Shown here: positions 33,083 to 42,154 of the stretch, in pieces
Layout: each line of letters begins with the position of its first letter
Numbering within the stretch: position 1 is the first letter of the stretch
DNA from: Lachnospiraceae bacterium
GTDB lineage: Bacteria > Bacillota > Clostridia > Lachnospirales > Lachnospiraceae
Reading direction: 5' to 3'
NCBI GenBank assembly: GCA_016281555.1
Contig: JAEEIV010000085.1
Coordinates: 1 to 44,189 of the forward strand
DNA: 44,189 bases
The notes under the pieces: generated by a model
The model's input: only the letters and a program-made list of their open reading frames with translations
The model's database searches: none
What the model was told of the DNA's origin: nothing
Program-made: the position numbers and the translations under genes

Positions 33083-34183
33083 ATGAAACTCATCCATACG
33101 GCGGACCTGCATCTCGACGCCGAGTGCAGTTCCAACTATTCTGCCGATCAGGCAAAGATCCGGAGAAACGAGCTTTTGAAGACGTTTCTTCGAATCATTC
33201 AGTATGCGGAAGAAAACGCCGTCGGCGCCATTCTCATTTCCGGCGATCTTTTCGACCGGAAGACGGTGTCGAAGACGGCCGCAAACGCCGTGTATCAGGC
33301 GGTGATCCGGCATCCGGAAATCACCTTTTTCTACCTGCGCGGCAATCATGACGCGAAGGGGTTCCTGGAATTGTTTTCCGGGATCCCGGACAATCTGAAA
33401 CTCTTTACGGAAACCTGGACGACGTATCCGCTCGGCGAAACCGGGCGCATCCGTGTCACGGGGCGGGAACTGACCGGCGACCGGACGGACCTTTACGATA
33501 CGCTTGCCCTGACGCCGGATGCGGTCAACATCGTCATGCTGCACGCGGAAGTGTCGGAAACTGCGAAACCGGGTCCGGAAAGCGTGAACCTCCGGGGATT
33601 CAGAAACCGCTTCATCGACTATCTCGCGCTCGGACATTACCACGCGTTCAGGAAAGAGGAACTCGACAGCCGCGGCGTTTACGTCTATCCCGGCTGCCCG
33701 GAGGGACGCGGCTTCGACGAGAGCGGCGAAAAAGGCTTCGTGCTGCTCGACATTGACGAAGAGGAGAGGATCGTGGATTCCTATTTCGTTCCGTTTGCCC
33801 TGCACGTTCTGCACCGGATCCCGGTCAGCGTGGACGGGATCACGAACACGTTGGACGTCATCGGCCGGGTGAGGAACGTCCTCGACGGCATGAAGATCTC
33901 CGACGGGGATTCGGCGGAAGTGATCCTGGAAGGAAGTTACGATGCCGAGGACGAATTGAACACGCCGCTCATTGAGGAAACGCTGAAGGACCGGTTCACG
34001 GTGTTTAAGGTGAAGGACAAGACACGGGTCCGGGTGGATTACGACAGGTACGCGATGGATCTTTCGCTGAAGGGAGAGTTCATCCGGACCGTCCGCGCGA
34101 AGGATGATCTTTCCGAGGAGGAAAAGGCAATGATCATCCGGGCCGGGCTCGCGGCGCTTCGGGGGGAGGTGGATCGGGAATGA
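33083..34183 (+). CDS. SbcD/YhaO-like metallophosphoesterase (DNA exonuclease subunit)
   Basis: A 366-residue calcineurin-like phosphoesterase. ATG 33083 is chosen for its ribosome site GAAAGGA (33068-33074) and because MKLIHTADLHLD is the family start. Metal-binding motifs are all present: Asp8-x-His10 (ADLHLD), SGDLFDRK, RGNHDAKG, MLHAE and ALGHYH. It is the nuclease half of an Mre11/Rad50-type pair; the Rad50/SbcC-like partner follows with an ATGA overlap. In Bacillus the matching pair is YhaO/YhaN. A small stem (33061-33073) could mask the ribosome site. Role in DNA end processing is inferred. Confidence 0.9.
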   Translation: MKLIHTADLHLDAECSSNYSADQAKIRRNELLKTFLRIIQYAEENAVGAILISGDLFDRKTVSKTAANAVYQAVIRHPEITFFYLRGNHDAKGFLELFSGIPDNLKLFTETWTTYPLGETGRIRVTGRELTGDRTDLYDTLALTPDAVNIVMLHAEVSETAKPGPESVNLRGFRNRFIDYLALGHYHAFRKEELDSRGVYVYPGCPEGRGFDESGEKGFVLLDIDEEERIVDSYFVPFALHVLHRIPVSVDGITNTLDVIGRVRNVLDGMKISDGDSAEVILEGSYDAEDELNTPLIEETLKDRFTVFKVKDKTRVRVDYDRYAMDLSLKGEFIRTVRAKDDLSEEEKAMIIRAGLAALRGEVDRE

Positions 34184-36534
34184 AGATCCTTGGTTGTCAC
34201 ATCTTAGGATTCGGCTGCTATCAGGATGCGTCGTTCACGTTTGAGGACGGACTGAACACGGTGCTCCGGGAGAACGGTACGGGGAAGTCCACCCTGCAGG
34301 CGTTTCTTCGCGTCATGCTGTACGGCTTCAAAAATGAAACGAAAAAGACGAAGGAACGGGAGCGGGAGCTCCGGCGTCCCTGGCGGGGCACGGCGTACGG
34401 CGGCACGCTTGACGTCGAAGCTTCCGAAAAGACCTACCGGATCGAACGCGCCTTCGGCTCCAAGGCGTCAGAAGACCGTCTTCTGGTCTTTGACCTTGTC
34501 ACCAGGAATTTGACCGACGATCTTACGGAAACGCCGGGAAAGGCCCTTTTCGGCGTGGACAGCGATACGTTTGAACGGACGGCATTCGTTTCCGAAGAAA
34601 GCATTCAGACCTACGTCACGGACGGCGTGCACGCCAAACTCGGGAACCTTTCGGAAGATCCTGCGGACGTGAACCGGTACGAGAAGGCAATGAAGCTTCT
34701 TACGGATTTCCTGAACCGGAATTCCGAGGCACGTTCCACGGGCGAACTCTATCAGCTGAATGACCGCGTGGCAAAAGCCGAGCAGGAAACCGCTTCCGCT
34801 GGTTCCGTGGAGAAAGCGCTTGCGGAAAACGCGCGCGTCCTCAATGAACTCCGGAAAGAAGAGGAGAAGCTCGGCAAAGAGGCGGATGAACTGGCCGAAA
34901 AGCAGAAGATTCTTTCTGCATATCAATCGCTTTCGGTGGAGCGTGCGACGTACGAAGAGCTGAAAAAGGCGGCGGAAGAGCGCGGCAATGAAGTGAAAGC
35001 GGCGCGGGATGCCATGCCCGGGGAGGTCCCTTCCGGGGCGGAACTGAAGACGGCGGACGATTGGCTTCAGGAAGCGGAGACCTGCAGGAAACTCGCGGAA
35101 AACGAGCGGCTGTCCGAAGCGGATGAGCAGCTTTTTGCCGCGTACGAAGAAGAGTTTCGAAACGGCGAAGCCGATCCCGAAGAAGCGGATCGGCTGCTTG
35201 ACGTTTCCGGGCGGTTACAACAATCCAGGGTCGAACTCCGGGCAAAGAGAAACGAGCGGGAGCGGGAAAAAGAGACCGGAGAAGGGCAGGCGGCCGCGAT
35301 ACGGAAAACGGCGGTCCGCTCCTTTATCTTTGCGGCGCCGGCACTGGCCGCATTCATTATTCTTCTCGCCGTAACGCTGTCCGGCGCCCTTCCGGGCGCG
35401 GCGGTCTGGCCGTACGTCCTCATGGGTGCGCTTTTGCTCCTTGCCGTCGGTCTTGCAGCGTTCGGCATGATTTCCCTGAAGAAAGCGAAGCAGAAGGCGG
35501 ACCGGACGGTCTCGGCATATATGGAAAGCGGAGAGGCATTGCAAAAAAGCGAAGCCGGCCTGCAGCAGGCGGAAGAGAAACTCCGGTCGTTTCTCGCTTT
35601 GTTCGGGCGTGTCAGCCCGGCGGACGGCGCCGGAAAAGAGATCATGGAGATCCTGAAAGATCAGAACGTCCATCAGAAACTGCAGGAAAAAAGAAAGCGC
35701 TTTGAAAAATTTGAAACGATGCAGACGAATGCCGAGCGGTCTCTTGATGCGTTTCTCGACCGTTTTTCCGCGCCGGATGACGGGGGCAAGGACCGGGAGA
35801 CCCGGCTGAGGGAACTATCAGAGAAGGTCTTGCGGTTGAAGACTTCCGGCGAGGAAATGCTCCGCGCAAAGCAGACGCTGCAGCGGTTCGAGCTTGAACA
35901 AGACATTGCGGCATTAGAGTCAATCGAACGCCCGGAGGGCGCGGAAACGCTGGAAGAACTGGCGGAAAAACAGCGGGAAAACCGGAAGAGGGCTGAGGAA
36001 CTTAGGACGCTTTCCGGAAAGTACGAACAGGAAAACGAACGGCTGAAGGAACGACTTTCCGACCTCGAAGACGAGGCCGGAAGGCTGGTCGGGATGAGGA
36101 TCGAGCGCGTAGCTTTACGGGAAAAAGTCCGGATCATGGAGAAGACGAAAACGCTCCTTGCAGAAGCCAGACGTTCGCTCTCGGAAAAATACGCCGATCC
36201 CGTGCAGAAAAGCTTTGAGGAATACGCGAAAACGATCCTGGACGGCACCGGGCTCAAATTCGATCTGGATGCCGACGGACATGCCGTCATCGAGGACCGC
36301 GGCCTGATCAGGAGCGCGGATCTCTTCAGCAGCGGCTATCAGACGCTGACGTATTTCTGCCTCCGTCTCGCGCTTGTCGACGCCATGTACGGAAATGAAC
36401 GGCCGGTCATTTTCCTCGACGATCCGTTTGCAGAACTGGATGAGCCGAAGCTCAGGAAGGCGAAGGAATTGATCTCTTCGGCCGCGGAACGGTATCAGAT
36501 CCTGTATTTCACCTGCCATCCGTCGCGGGTGTAA
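34180..36534 (+). CDS. SbcC/YhaN-like ATPase with two internal membrane helices
   Basis: A 784-residue Rad50/SbcC-class ATPase. The N-terminal P-loop is ENGTGKST (Lys36); the first P-loop Gly is replaced, as I recall is usual in this group. Long coiled coils (about residues 170-370 and 435-690) are interrupted near residues 375-430 by two hydrophobic helices (FIFAAPALAAFIILLAVTL, VLMGALLLLAVGLAAFGMI), which would anchor the hinge in the membrane, as in YhaN. The C-terminus has the signature-like SSGYQTLTYFCLRLAL and Walker B VIFLDDPFAELD. It probably clamps DNA for the preceding nuclease. Last gene of its operon. Confidence 0.88.
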   Translation: MKILGCHILGFGCYQDASFTFEDGLNTVLRENGTGKSTLQAFLRVMLYGFKNETKKTKERERELRRPWRGTAYGGTLDVEASEKTYRIERAFGSKASEDRLLVFDLVTRNLTDDLTETPGKALFGVDSDTFERTAFVSEESIQTYVTDGVHAKLGNLSEDPADVNRYEKAMKLLTDFLNRNSEARSTGELYQLNDRVAKAEQETASAGSVEKALAENARVLNELRKEEEKLGKEADELAEKQKILSAYQSLSVERATYEELKKAAEERGNEVKAARDAMPGEVPSGAELKTADDWLQEAETCRKLAENERLSEADEQLFAAYEEEFRNGEADPEEADRLLDVSGRLQQSRVELRAKRNEREREKETGEGQAAAIRKTAVRSFIFAAPALAAFIILLAVTLSGALPGAAVWPYVLMGALLLLAVGLAAFGMISLKKAKQKADRTVSAYMESGEALQKSEAGLQQAEEKLRSFLALFGRVSPADGAGKEIMEILKDQNVHQKLQEKRKRFEKFETMQTNAERSLDAFLDRFSAPDDGGKDRETRLRELSEKVLRLKTSGEEMLRAKQTLQRFELEQDIAALESIERPEGAETLEELAEKQRENRKRAEELRTLSGKYEQENERLKERLSDLEDEAGRLVGMRIERVALREKVRIMEKTKTLLAEARRSLSEKYADPVQKSFEEYAKTILDGTGLKFDLDADGHAVIEDRGLIRSADLFSSGYQTLTYFCLRLALVDAMYGNERPVIFLDDPFAELDEPKLRKAKELISSAAERYQILYFTCHPSRV

Positions 36535-36553
36535 GCTCTGCGCGAACACAGCA

Positions 36554-36595
36554 CAAAAAAACAGACCGCGGCTGACCGCGGTCTGTTCCTTTTTC
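36554..36595. terminator. Bidirectional terminator between the YhaN-like and DUF1858 genes
   Basis: An 11-bp perfect stem (36561-36571/36576-36586) with a CTGA loop, A7 on one side and TCCTTTTT on the other. It serves the two convergent genes. Confidence 0.9.
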
Positions 36596-36606
36596 AGAAG
36601 GTCTTC

Positions 36607-36807
36607 TCAGGCCTTGTTCTGAAGATACGTGTTCAGTTCCTCCACGAGGTCGTCCACGTCGATGCCGTGCACGAGGCAGGCCATTTCCAGGGATTCTCCC
36701 TGTGCCGACGGACAGCCGAGGCAATGCATCCCGGCAGCCATCAGGATGGGCGCCGTGGTCGGATCCTGACGAAGCACGTCAGCGATGATCGTTTCTTTGG
36801 TAATCAT
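36607..36807 (-). CDS. DUF1858-domain small protein
   Basis: A 66-residue protein; the start is ATG 36807 with AGGAGG just upstream (the frame is open further but without a ribosome site). MITKETIIADVLRQDPTTAPILMAAGMHCLGCPSAQGES is the DUF1858 fold, with the conserved Cys-x2-Cys-Pro motif (HCLGCP), and a helical C-terminus (VDDLVEELNTYLQ). The domain also occurs beside or within hybrid-cluster and Fe-S repair proteins, so a redox or metal-related role is possible; function is not established. It lies 94 bp after the M28 peptidase gene on the same strand. Confidence 0.9.
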   Translation of the reverse strand: MITKETIIADVLRQDPTTAPILMAAGMHCLGCPSAQGESLEMACLVHGIDVDDLVEELNTYLQNKA

Positions 36808-36901
36808 GATAATTCCTCCTTCTTCGGCGCGGGATCCGCAAAACATCCCGTGCCCGTTCTTTCTTATGATCGCATGGCGGGCCTTGCGGTCCGCCGGTGA
36901 T

Positions 36902-38380
36902 TCAACGGTAGTAGCGGAGATAGACGTACGCCCAGAGCCCCCAGAGCGCCATGATGAAGATAACGGCAATGACCGTCAGCGCATTCGCGGGCCGGTAGGG
37001 AGATCCTTCTTCCTCTGCCTCCGACGGCAGCGTCTTTTCTCCAACCGGTTCCGTGTTTTCCTCGGTTTCTTCGTCCGGATCAGAGGTGTCTTCCGAAGGA
37101 ACGGCGTCCGTGCCGGCCTCTGCCTCATCGGAAGAAAACTCTTCCGAGGATTCTTCGGCGGTCGTAGGCTCTGTCTCTTGTGCCGTCTCTGTTTCGGTCG
37201 GTTTTTCCGTTTCGGTCGGTGCATCCGTTTCGGGCGCCAAAGTCGGTTCCGGAGTCACGGCGGCAGGCCGGTAGACGCTTTCCCGGTACTGATTCGGAGA
37301 ATCCTCGGTCATGGTCTTCAGCATCTTCGTGACGATCTCGCTCGTCTCCGCCATATGACGCTTGATCCTTCCCGGGAACATGCCTTCCAGCACGCTCAGC
37401 TTGTCGAACATCTGCGAATGGATGATCATGCCCTTCGTCGTCTTGTAAGTCTCACCGTTCGCCCAGACGTATTCCGTCGGGATGACGCCGGGGTCGGTCG
37501 TGTTGTAGTTGTACGGCTTTTCCCGGTTTCCTTCATTGCCGTCCTTGTCCACCCAGGCGTTTGCTTCGAAGTAGACGTAAGGCACCTTCTGATCCGCGAA
37601 AAAGATCTGGTCGGAGGCCTGCGTTCTCGTCGGCGCCTTGAATCTCGTGATGTTGTCGGGGATCGTGTTCAGTTCGATGCCGAGTTCCTTCGAGAGCGTT
37701 ATGGCCATGTTGTAGCCCCAGTCGCGGACCAGAACGTTGTTCTCGTATTCGCCGCCGTAGGCATACAGGCGGTCGCCGCTTCCGACGCAGTCAAGATTAA
37801 CGTATAAGAGAATGTTTTTGAGCGTCTGCTCGGAGATTGCCTTCGAAACGTAGGCAAAGGAGCCCGCTTCGCCTAAGAATTCCTCACCGTCCCAGAAGCA
37901 GAATTCGATCGAGAGGTCCGTCTGGACGTCGGAAAACCGCCGGGCAAGTTCCAGAAGGACCGAGACGCCCGTTCCGTTGTCCTCCGCGCCTTCGGTCAGC
38001 ACCGAATCGTAGTGTGCGCCGATGACGACTTTCTTCGAAGAGCGGCCCTGCTTGAAATAGCAGTAGTCCTTTACGGGATTCCCCTGATTCCGCGTAAGGT
38101 CTCCGTCGATCGTATACCCCTGATAGCCGAACCCGCGCATGATCACGTCGATCCATTCGCCCGCCGCGACCTTGTTGTCCTGGTTTTCCAGAACGTTCGT
38201 GTTGTTCACGCGTTTCGGGAAGTTCTCGGTGAGATAAGTAAGATAATCATAAGCGGCCTTTCCGTACTCGACGTCGTCCGCCCGGACGGTCAATGCGAAC
38301 GGGCGCAGCCCCGCAAGAAGCAGCGCGGCCGTACAGATCAAAAATAAGAAACGCTTCGTTTTCATAGTCGTCTTCGTCAT
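36902..38380 (-). CDS. Surface-anchored M28-family zinc peptidase
   Basis: A 492-residue exported protein with a signal peptide (FLFLICTAALLLAGL... TVRADD, cut near residue 34). The M28 catalytic domain has zinc ligands in IGAHYDSV (His), GAEDNGTGVSVLLELAR (Asp) and WDGEEFLGEAGS (Glu-Glu), and a later His in the MIIHSQ region. A Thr/Glu/Ser/Pro-rich stalk (about residues 370-460) leads to a C-terminal membrane helix (ALTVIAVIFIMALWGLWAYVYL) and a short basic tail. The protease thus sits outside the cell on a stalk; it probably trims peptides as an aminopeptidase. Start and DUF4250 stop share one base (TGATG), which suggests translational coupling. Confidence 0.9.
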   Translation of the reverse strand: MTKTTMKTKRFLFLICTAALLLAGLRPFALTVRADDVEYGKAAYDYLTYLTENFPKRVNNTNVLENQDNKVAAGEWIDVIMRGFGYQGYTIDGDLTRNQGNPVKDYCYFKQGRSSKKVVIGAHYDSVLTEGAEDNGTGVSVLLELARRFSDVQTDLSIEFCFWDGEEFLGEAGSFAYVSKAISEQTLKNILLYVNLDCVGSGDRLYAYGGEYENNVLVRDWGYNMAITLSKELGIELNTIPDNITRFKAPTRTQASDQIFFADQKVPYVYFEANAWVDKDGNEGNREKPYNYNTTDPGVIPTEYVWANGETYKTTKGMIIHSQMFDKLSVLEGMFPGRIKRHMAETSEIVTKMLKTMTEDSPNQYRESVYRPAAVTPEPTLAPETDAPTETEKPTETETAQETEPTTAEESSEEFSSDEAEAGTDAVPSEDTSDPDEETEENTEPVGEKTLPSEAEEEGSPYRPANALTVIAVIFIMALWGLWAYVYLRYYR

Positions 38381-38556
38381 CAGCGAAACCGGTTCGTTTC
38401 GCGGTCATAGGTAAGACCGATCGAACCGAGAACGCGTCGGATCTCTTCCTCGTCTTCTCCGAGGTCGTCCGAGAGTTCCTCCAAAGATCCGTAGCGGTCC
38501 CGAAGATAGGTGTTCACGACACTTGCAAGGATCGCAGGATCGTTCGGCAATGACAT
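38380..38556 (-). CDS. DUF4250-family small protein
   Basis: A 58-residue protein starting at ATG 38556 behind AAGGAGG. The sequence MSLPNDPAILASVVNTYLRD, SLEELSDDLGEDEEEI and IGLTYDRETNRF matches DUF4250, a short family typical of Clostridia. It looks like a small helical protein with a winged-helix feel; no function is known. It opens the unit with the M28 peptidase. Confidence 0.9.
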   Translation of the reverse strand: MSLPNDPAILASVVNTYLRDRYGSLEELSDDLGEDEEEIRRVLGSIGLTYDRETNRFR

Positions 38557-38622
38557 ACATTCCTCCTTGATTTCCGTTCCGGGGAAAGGGTTCCTGCGAA
38601 ACGGGGAAAAACTCACGAATAA

Positions 38623-38651
38623 ACTATAACAAAAAACTTTCGGAAATTCAA
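38623..38651 (-). promoter_or_regulatory. Promoter of the DUF4250-M28 unit
   Basis: On the minus strand: TTGAAT (38651-38646), a 17-bp spacer, TATAGT (38628-38623). Confidence 0.7.
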
Positions 38652-38681
38652 CAGAAATCACCGCTTTTTCCCATTTTTTGC

Positions 38682-38710
38682 TTTTCAATCACAGGGATTT
38701 GTGCTATTAT
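38682..38710 (+). promoter_or_regulatory. Possible promoter of the DUF1846 gene
   Basis: TTTTCA (38682-38687), a 17-bp spacer and TATTAT (38705-38710). Weak, but well placed for the structured leader. Confidence 0.45.
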
Positions 38711-38720
38711 TGTTCGGGCA

Positions 38721-38787
38721 GGCAGATGGCCGGAGAGATCCGGCGAAAACCGGGCTTTCCGGCGCAAACAGTCTGCTTTTTTGTTTT
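38721..38787 (+). promoter_or_regulatory. Structured leader with terminator-like end upstream of DUF1846
   Basis: GCAGA (38722-38726) pairs with TCTGC (38772-38776), followed by TTTTTTGTTTTT. Inside, GCCGGA-GAGA-TCCGGC (38729-38744) makes a GNRA hairpin, and a second TCCGGC (38758-38763) could pair with the same GCCGGA. The mutually exclusive pairings plus a U-rich end resemble an attenuator or small riboswitch. It matches no riboswitch class I recognise. Confidence 0.5.
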
Positions 38788-38831
38788 TACGGAGATCGTT
38801 TTTAGCCGGCGTCACAAGGGGGATGACAGGG

Positions 38832-40322
38832 ATGAGAAAGATCGGATTTGACAACGACAAGTACATCAAGATGCAGTCGGAGCAGATCAAGAAGCGGATC
38901 GGGGAGTTCGGTGGAAAACTGTACCTCGAGTTCGGCGGAAAACTCTTCGACGACACGCACGCTTCCCGGGTGCTTCCGGGCTTTCAGCCGGACAGCAAAC
39001 TCCGGATGCTTCTCGAACTGAAGGATCAGGCAGAGATCGTGATCGCGGTTTCCGCGGAGGCTTTGGAAACGTCGAAGCGCCGGGGAGATTCCGGCATCAC
39101 CTACGACATGGAAGTGCTCCGGCTCATTGACATGTTCCGGTCCGTCGGCCTGTACGTCGGCAGCGTCGTGATCACCAGGAATTCCGGCTACATGAAGGCT
39201 GCGGAAAACCTGGCAGACCTGCTGAAACGGCACGAGATCCCCGTCTACCGGCACTATTTCATCAACGGCTACCCCACGAACGTTCAGCTCATCGTTTCCG
39301 AAGAGGGCTTCGGAAAGAACGATTACATTGAGACCACGAGACCGCTCGTCATCGTCACCGCGCCGGGCCCCGGCAGCGGCAAACTGGCGACCTGTCTTTC
39401 CCAGCTGTATCACGAAAACAAGCGCGGCATTCAGGCGGGATACGCGAAATTCGAGACCTTTCCGGTCTGGAACCTGCCGTTAAAGCATCCCGTGAATCTG
39501 GCCTATGAAGCGGCTACGGCGGACTTAAAGGACGTCAACATGATCGACCCCTTCCATCTGGAAGCCTATCAGAAGATCGCGGTCAACTACAACCGCGACG
39601 TCGAGTCCTTCCCGGTCCTGTCCGCGATCTTCAAGAAGATTTCCGGTACCGTTCCGTACCAGTCCCCGACGGACATGGGCGTCAACATGGTCGGCTACTG
39701 CATTTCGGACGACGACGTCTGCAAGGAAGCTTCGAAGCAGGAAGTCATCCGGCGGTATTACCGGACACTCATGGAACAGGTGGACGGCAGCCGGAACAAG
39801 GCCGGAGAGCTGGAGATCATTGAAAACATCATGGATCAGCTCGACCTGCAGCCGGAAGACCGTTCGGTCGTGAATCCGGCGGTCGAACTCGAAAAGGCGA
39901 CCGGGCATCCGGCCGCGGCGATCGAACTGCACGACGGCACGATCATCACCGGAAAGACGAAGGAAGTCTTCGGCTGCGCCTCTGCGGCGATCGTCAATGC
40001 CCTCAAATACCTCGCGGGCATCGACGACAGGCACGAACTCATTCCTTATCATCTCATGCAGCCGGTGCAGCACCTGAAGACGACCTATCTCGGCGGCCGG
40101 AACCCGCGGCTGCACATTGACGAGGCACTCATTGCCATCGCCATGAACGCGGCGGAAGACGAGAATGCGGCGAAGGCGCTGAAAGCGCTGCCGGAACTTG
40201 CAGGCTGCGAAATGCACCTGACCGTGATCCCGACGGTCATCGAGATGTCCACGATCCGGAAACTGAAGATCAACTTTACCTGCGAACCGAAGTATTCGGG
40301 AAGCAAACTGTTCAGACTGTAA
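38832..40322 (+). CDS. DUF1846-family protein
   Basis: A 496-residue protein. ATG 38832 is chosen because AAGGGGG (38816-38822) is nine bases before it and family members begin M-(R)-KIGFDN. The sequence MRKIGFDNDKYIKMQSEQIKKRI, VTAPGPGSGKLATCLSQLYHE (a P-loop-like stretch), GYAKFETFPVWNLPLKHPVNLAYEAATADL and LGGRNPRLHIDEALIAIA are typical of DUF1846, of normal length. Structures are known for the family but no function is. It follows a structured leader and is the first gene before an ABC exporter pair 18 bp downstream, so the three may be cotranscribed. Confidence 0.93.
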   Translation: MRKIGFDNDKYIKMQSEQIKKRIGEFGGKLYLEFGGKLFDDTHASRVLPGFQPDSKLRMLLELKDQAEIVIAVSAEALETSKRRGDSGITYDMEVLRLIDMFRSVGLYVGSVVITRNSGYMKAAENLADLLKRHEIPVYRHYFINGYPTNVQLIVSEEGFGKNDYIETTRPLVIVTAPGPGSGKLATCLSQLYHENKRGIQAGYAKFETFPVWNLPLKHPVNLAYEAATADLKDVNMIDPFHLEAYQKIAVNYNRDVESFPVLSAIFKKISGTVPYQSPTDMGVNMVGYCISDDDVCKEASKQEVIRRYYRTLMEQVDGSRNKAGELEIIENIMDQLDLQPEDRSVVNPAVELEKATGHPAAAIELHDGTIITGKTKEVFGCASAAIVNALKYLAGIDDRHELIPYHLMQPVQHLKTTYLGGRNPRLHIDEALIAIAMNAAEDENAAKALKALPELAGCEMHLTVIPTVIEMSTIRKLKINFTCEPKYSGSKLFRL

Positions 40323-40340
40323 CAGAGAAAGGAGAAACCA

Positions 40341-41261
40341 TTGGACGTTCTTTCGACAAAAGGGCTGTCAAAAGTCTATAAAGGACATTTTGCCGTCAAG
40401 GATGTCGCGATGCACATCGAAAAAGGCGACATCTACGGCTTCGTCGGAGAAAACGGCGCCGGAAAAACGACGCTGATCCGTCTCGTGACGGGACTTGCGG
40501 CACCGACGGCGGGCAAGTACGCACTCTTCGGCGTTCCGAACCGCGACAAAGGCATTTACGAGGCGCGCCGGAAAACGGCGGCGATCGTCGAGACCGCGAC
40601 GATCGCAAAGAACATGACGGCGATCGAAAACCTGAAAATGCAGTGCCTGATCACAGGGACGGCGCGTTCCGACGAAGAACTCGAGGCATTGATCGACCGC
40701 GTCGGTCTGGATGCGGAGGGGCTCCGGAAAAAGAAAGTGGGGAATTTCTCGCTCGGCATGCGGCAGCGCCTCGGCATTGCCATGGTCATGGTTTCCGACC
40801 CGGAATTCGTCATTCTGGACGAGCCCATGAACGGTCTGGATCCGCAGGGCTTCATCGAGGTCCGGGAAACGATCCTGAAACTGCACCGGGAAGGCGTGAC
40901 CTTCCTGATCTCCAGCCACATCCTGTCGGAACTGGAGAAGATCTGCACGAAGATCGGCGTGATCTCTCACGGGGAATTGCTGGAGGAGATCTCCATGGAG
41001 GACCTTCACAGGAAAGCCAGACGGCGGATCGTGATCACTGCCGACGAGCCCGAGAGGATCGGCGGTCTGCTTGCCGTGGCGGGCATTTCGCAGGAGATCG
41101 AGCAGCAGGGCAATGAGATCCTGGTGTTCGGCGACGCGGACATCAACGCGATCATGAAGACGTTGGTGGAAAACGGCGTGACGATCCGGTCGATCAACGC
41201 ACTCGAGGAAACGGTGGAAGACTATTATATTCGCCTTCTGGGAAGGGGGAAGATCGCATGA
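40341..41261 (+). CDS. ABC transporter ATPase (BcrA-type)
   Basis: A 306-residue ABC ATPase with a TTG start, supported by AAAGGAG (40328-40334) six bases upstream. Walker A is GENGAGKTT, the signature FSLGMRQRLGIA, Walker B FVILDEPMNGLDPQG and the switch His in LISSHILSELEK. The C-terminal extension is typical of bacitracin/lantibiotic-export ATPases. It works with the next gene, whose ATG overlaps its stop (ATGA). Exported substrate is unknown. Confidence 0.93.
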   Translation: MDVLSTKGLSKVYKGHFAVKDVAMHIEKGDIYGFVGENGAGKTTLIRLVTGLAAPTAGKYALFGVPNRDKGIYEARRKTAAIVETATIAKNMTAIENLKMQCLITGTARSDEELEALIDRVGLDAEGLRKKKVGNFSLGMRQRLGIAMVMVSDPEFVILDEPMNGLDPQGFIEVRETILKLHREGVTFLISSHILSELEKICTKIGVISHGELLEEISMEDLHRKARRRIVITADEPERIGGLLAVAGISQEIEQQGNEILVFGDADINAIMKTLVENGVTIRSINALEETVEDYYIRLLGRGKIA

Positions 41262-42094
41262 AACAGCTCTTGCAGGCGGACCTGTACCGCATGGTAAAAA
41301 GTAAACTGACGATGGTGCTTCTGATCCTTTCCGCAGCCTTTCCGCTGTTCACGGTGCTGATCTATGTCGGGCTCCGGGCAATCTCGAGCATCGGCGAAGA
41401 GATCATGGACAGCGTCGGGTTTCTGACGGCGAATACGGTGATCGGCAGCGCTTACAGTCTGACCAATAACATCGGCCTCGTCATTCCGGTGATGGCCGGC
41501 ATCCTCGTTTGCACGGACTTCACGAGCGGGACGCTCAGGAATAAGGTCGTGGCCGGAAATCCGCGGACGAAGATCTATTTTTCGCATCTGATCGTTTCCA
41601 TCCTGTATTCGGTGGTCATGATCACGATCTACGTGCTCTTCACGGCGGGCTTTGCATTGCTGATGCTTCCCTACAAGTCGGGATTTGCAGTGAACGTGGT
41701 CCGGGAATACGTATTCTGGGCCGTCACCGGAACGATGAGTTTCGTCTTCATGGCGACGGTTTCCACCTTCTTTGCCATGACGTTTAGGAGCATTGCACCG
41801 ACGATCCTGCTCACGCTGCTCGTGACGTTTACGCTGCTGATCCTGTCCTCAACGCTTTCGTTTACGGATTACAGCAATGTCCGGCATCTGGTCTATTTTA
41901 TCCCGACGTTTTCCGGTCAGTTCTTCAGTCTGACGGGCGGCTCGCTCATCGGCACCGCGATCAATGCGTTGGTCGGAGGGGTCAGCGAATCAAAGGAAGT
42001 GATCTTTGCGGAGGGCATCGGCTCGTTCGTATTCTTCGGGACCGTCAATACCGTGCTCGGCGTCATCCTGTTCTGCAAGCGGGATCTGAAATGA
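41258..42094 (+). CDS. ABC-2-type transporter permease
   Basis: A 278-residue membrane protein of about six helices. It starts MKQLLQADLYRMVKSK, then hydrophobic segments, and has the cytoplasmic FTSGTLRNKVVAGNPRTKIYFSHL block common to ABC-2 permeases of the BcrB/lantibiotic type. It is coupled to the ATPase gene by an ATGA overlap. The pair probably exports an antimicrobial or lipid-like compound; there is no adjacent two-component system. No obvious terminator follows. Confidence 0.88.
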   Translation: MKQLLQADLYRMVKSKLTMVLLILSAAFPLFTVLIYVGLRAISSIGEEIMDSVGFLTANTVIGSAYSLTNNIGLVIPVMAGILVCTDFTSGTLRNKVVAGNPRTKIYFSHLIVSILYSVVMITIYVLFTAGFALLMLPYKSGFAVNVVREYVFWAVTGTMSFVFMATVSTFFAMTFRSIAPTILLTLLVTFTLLILSSTLSFTDYSNVRHLVYFIPTFSGQFFSLTGGSLIGTAINALVGGVSESKEVIFAEGIGSFVFFGTVNTVLGVILFCKRDLK

Positions 42095-42154
42095 ACCGTT
42101 TGCTCGCGGATGCGGGAAAAAAGACAGGAATCGTGATTATTTGCATTGGAAATC

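Noticed and set aside
38721-38787. A known riboswitch class before DUF1846
   Set aside because: Compared from memory with c-di-GMP, TPP, THF, fluoride, ZTP, guanidine, SAM and cobalamin consensus motifs; none fits.
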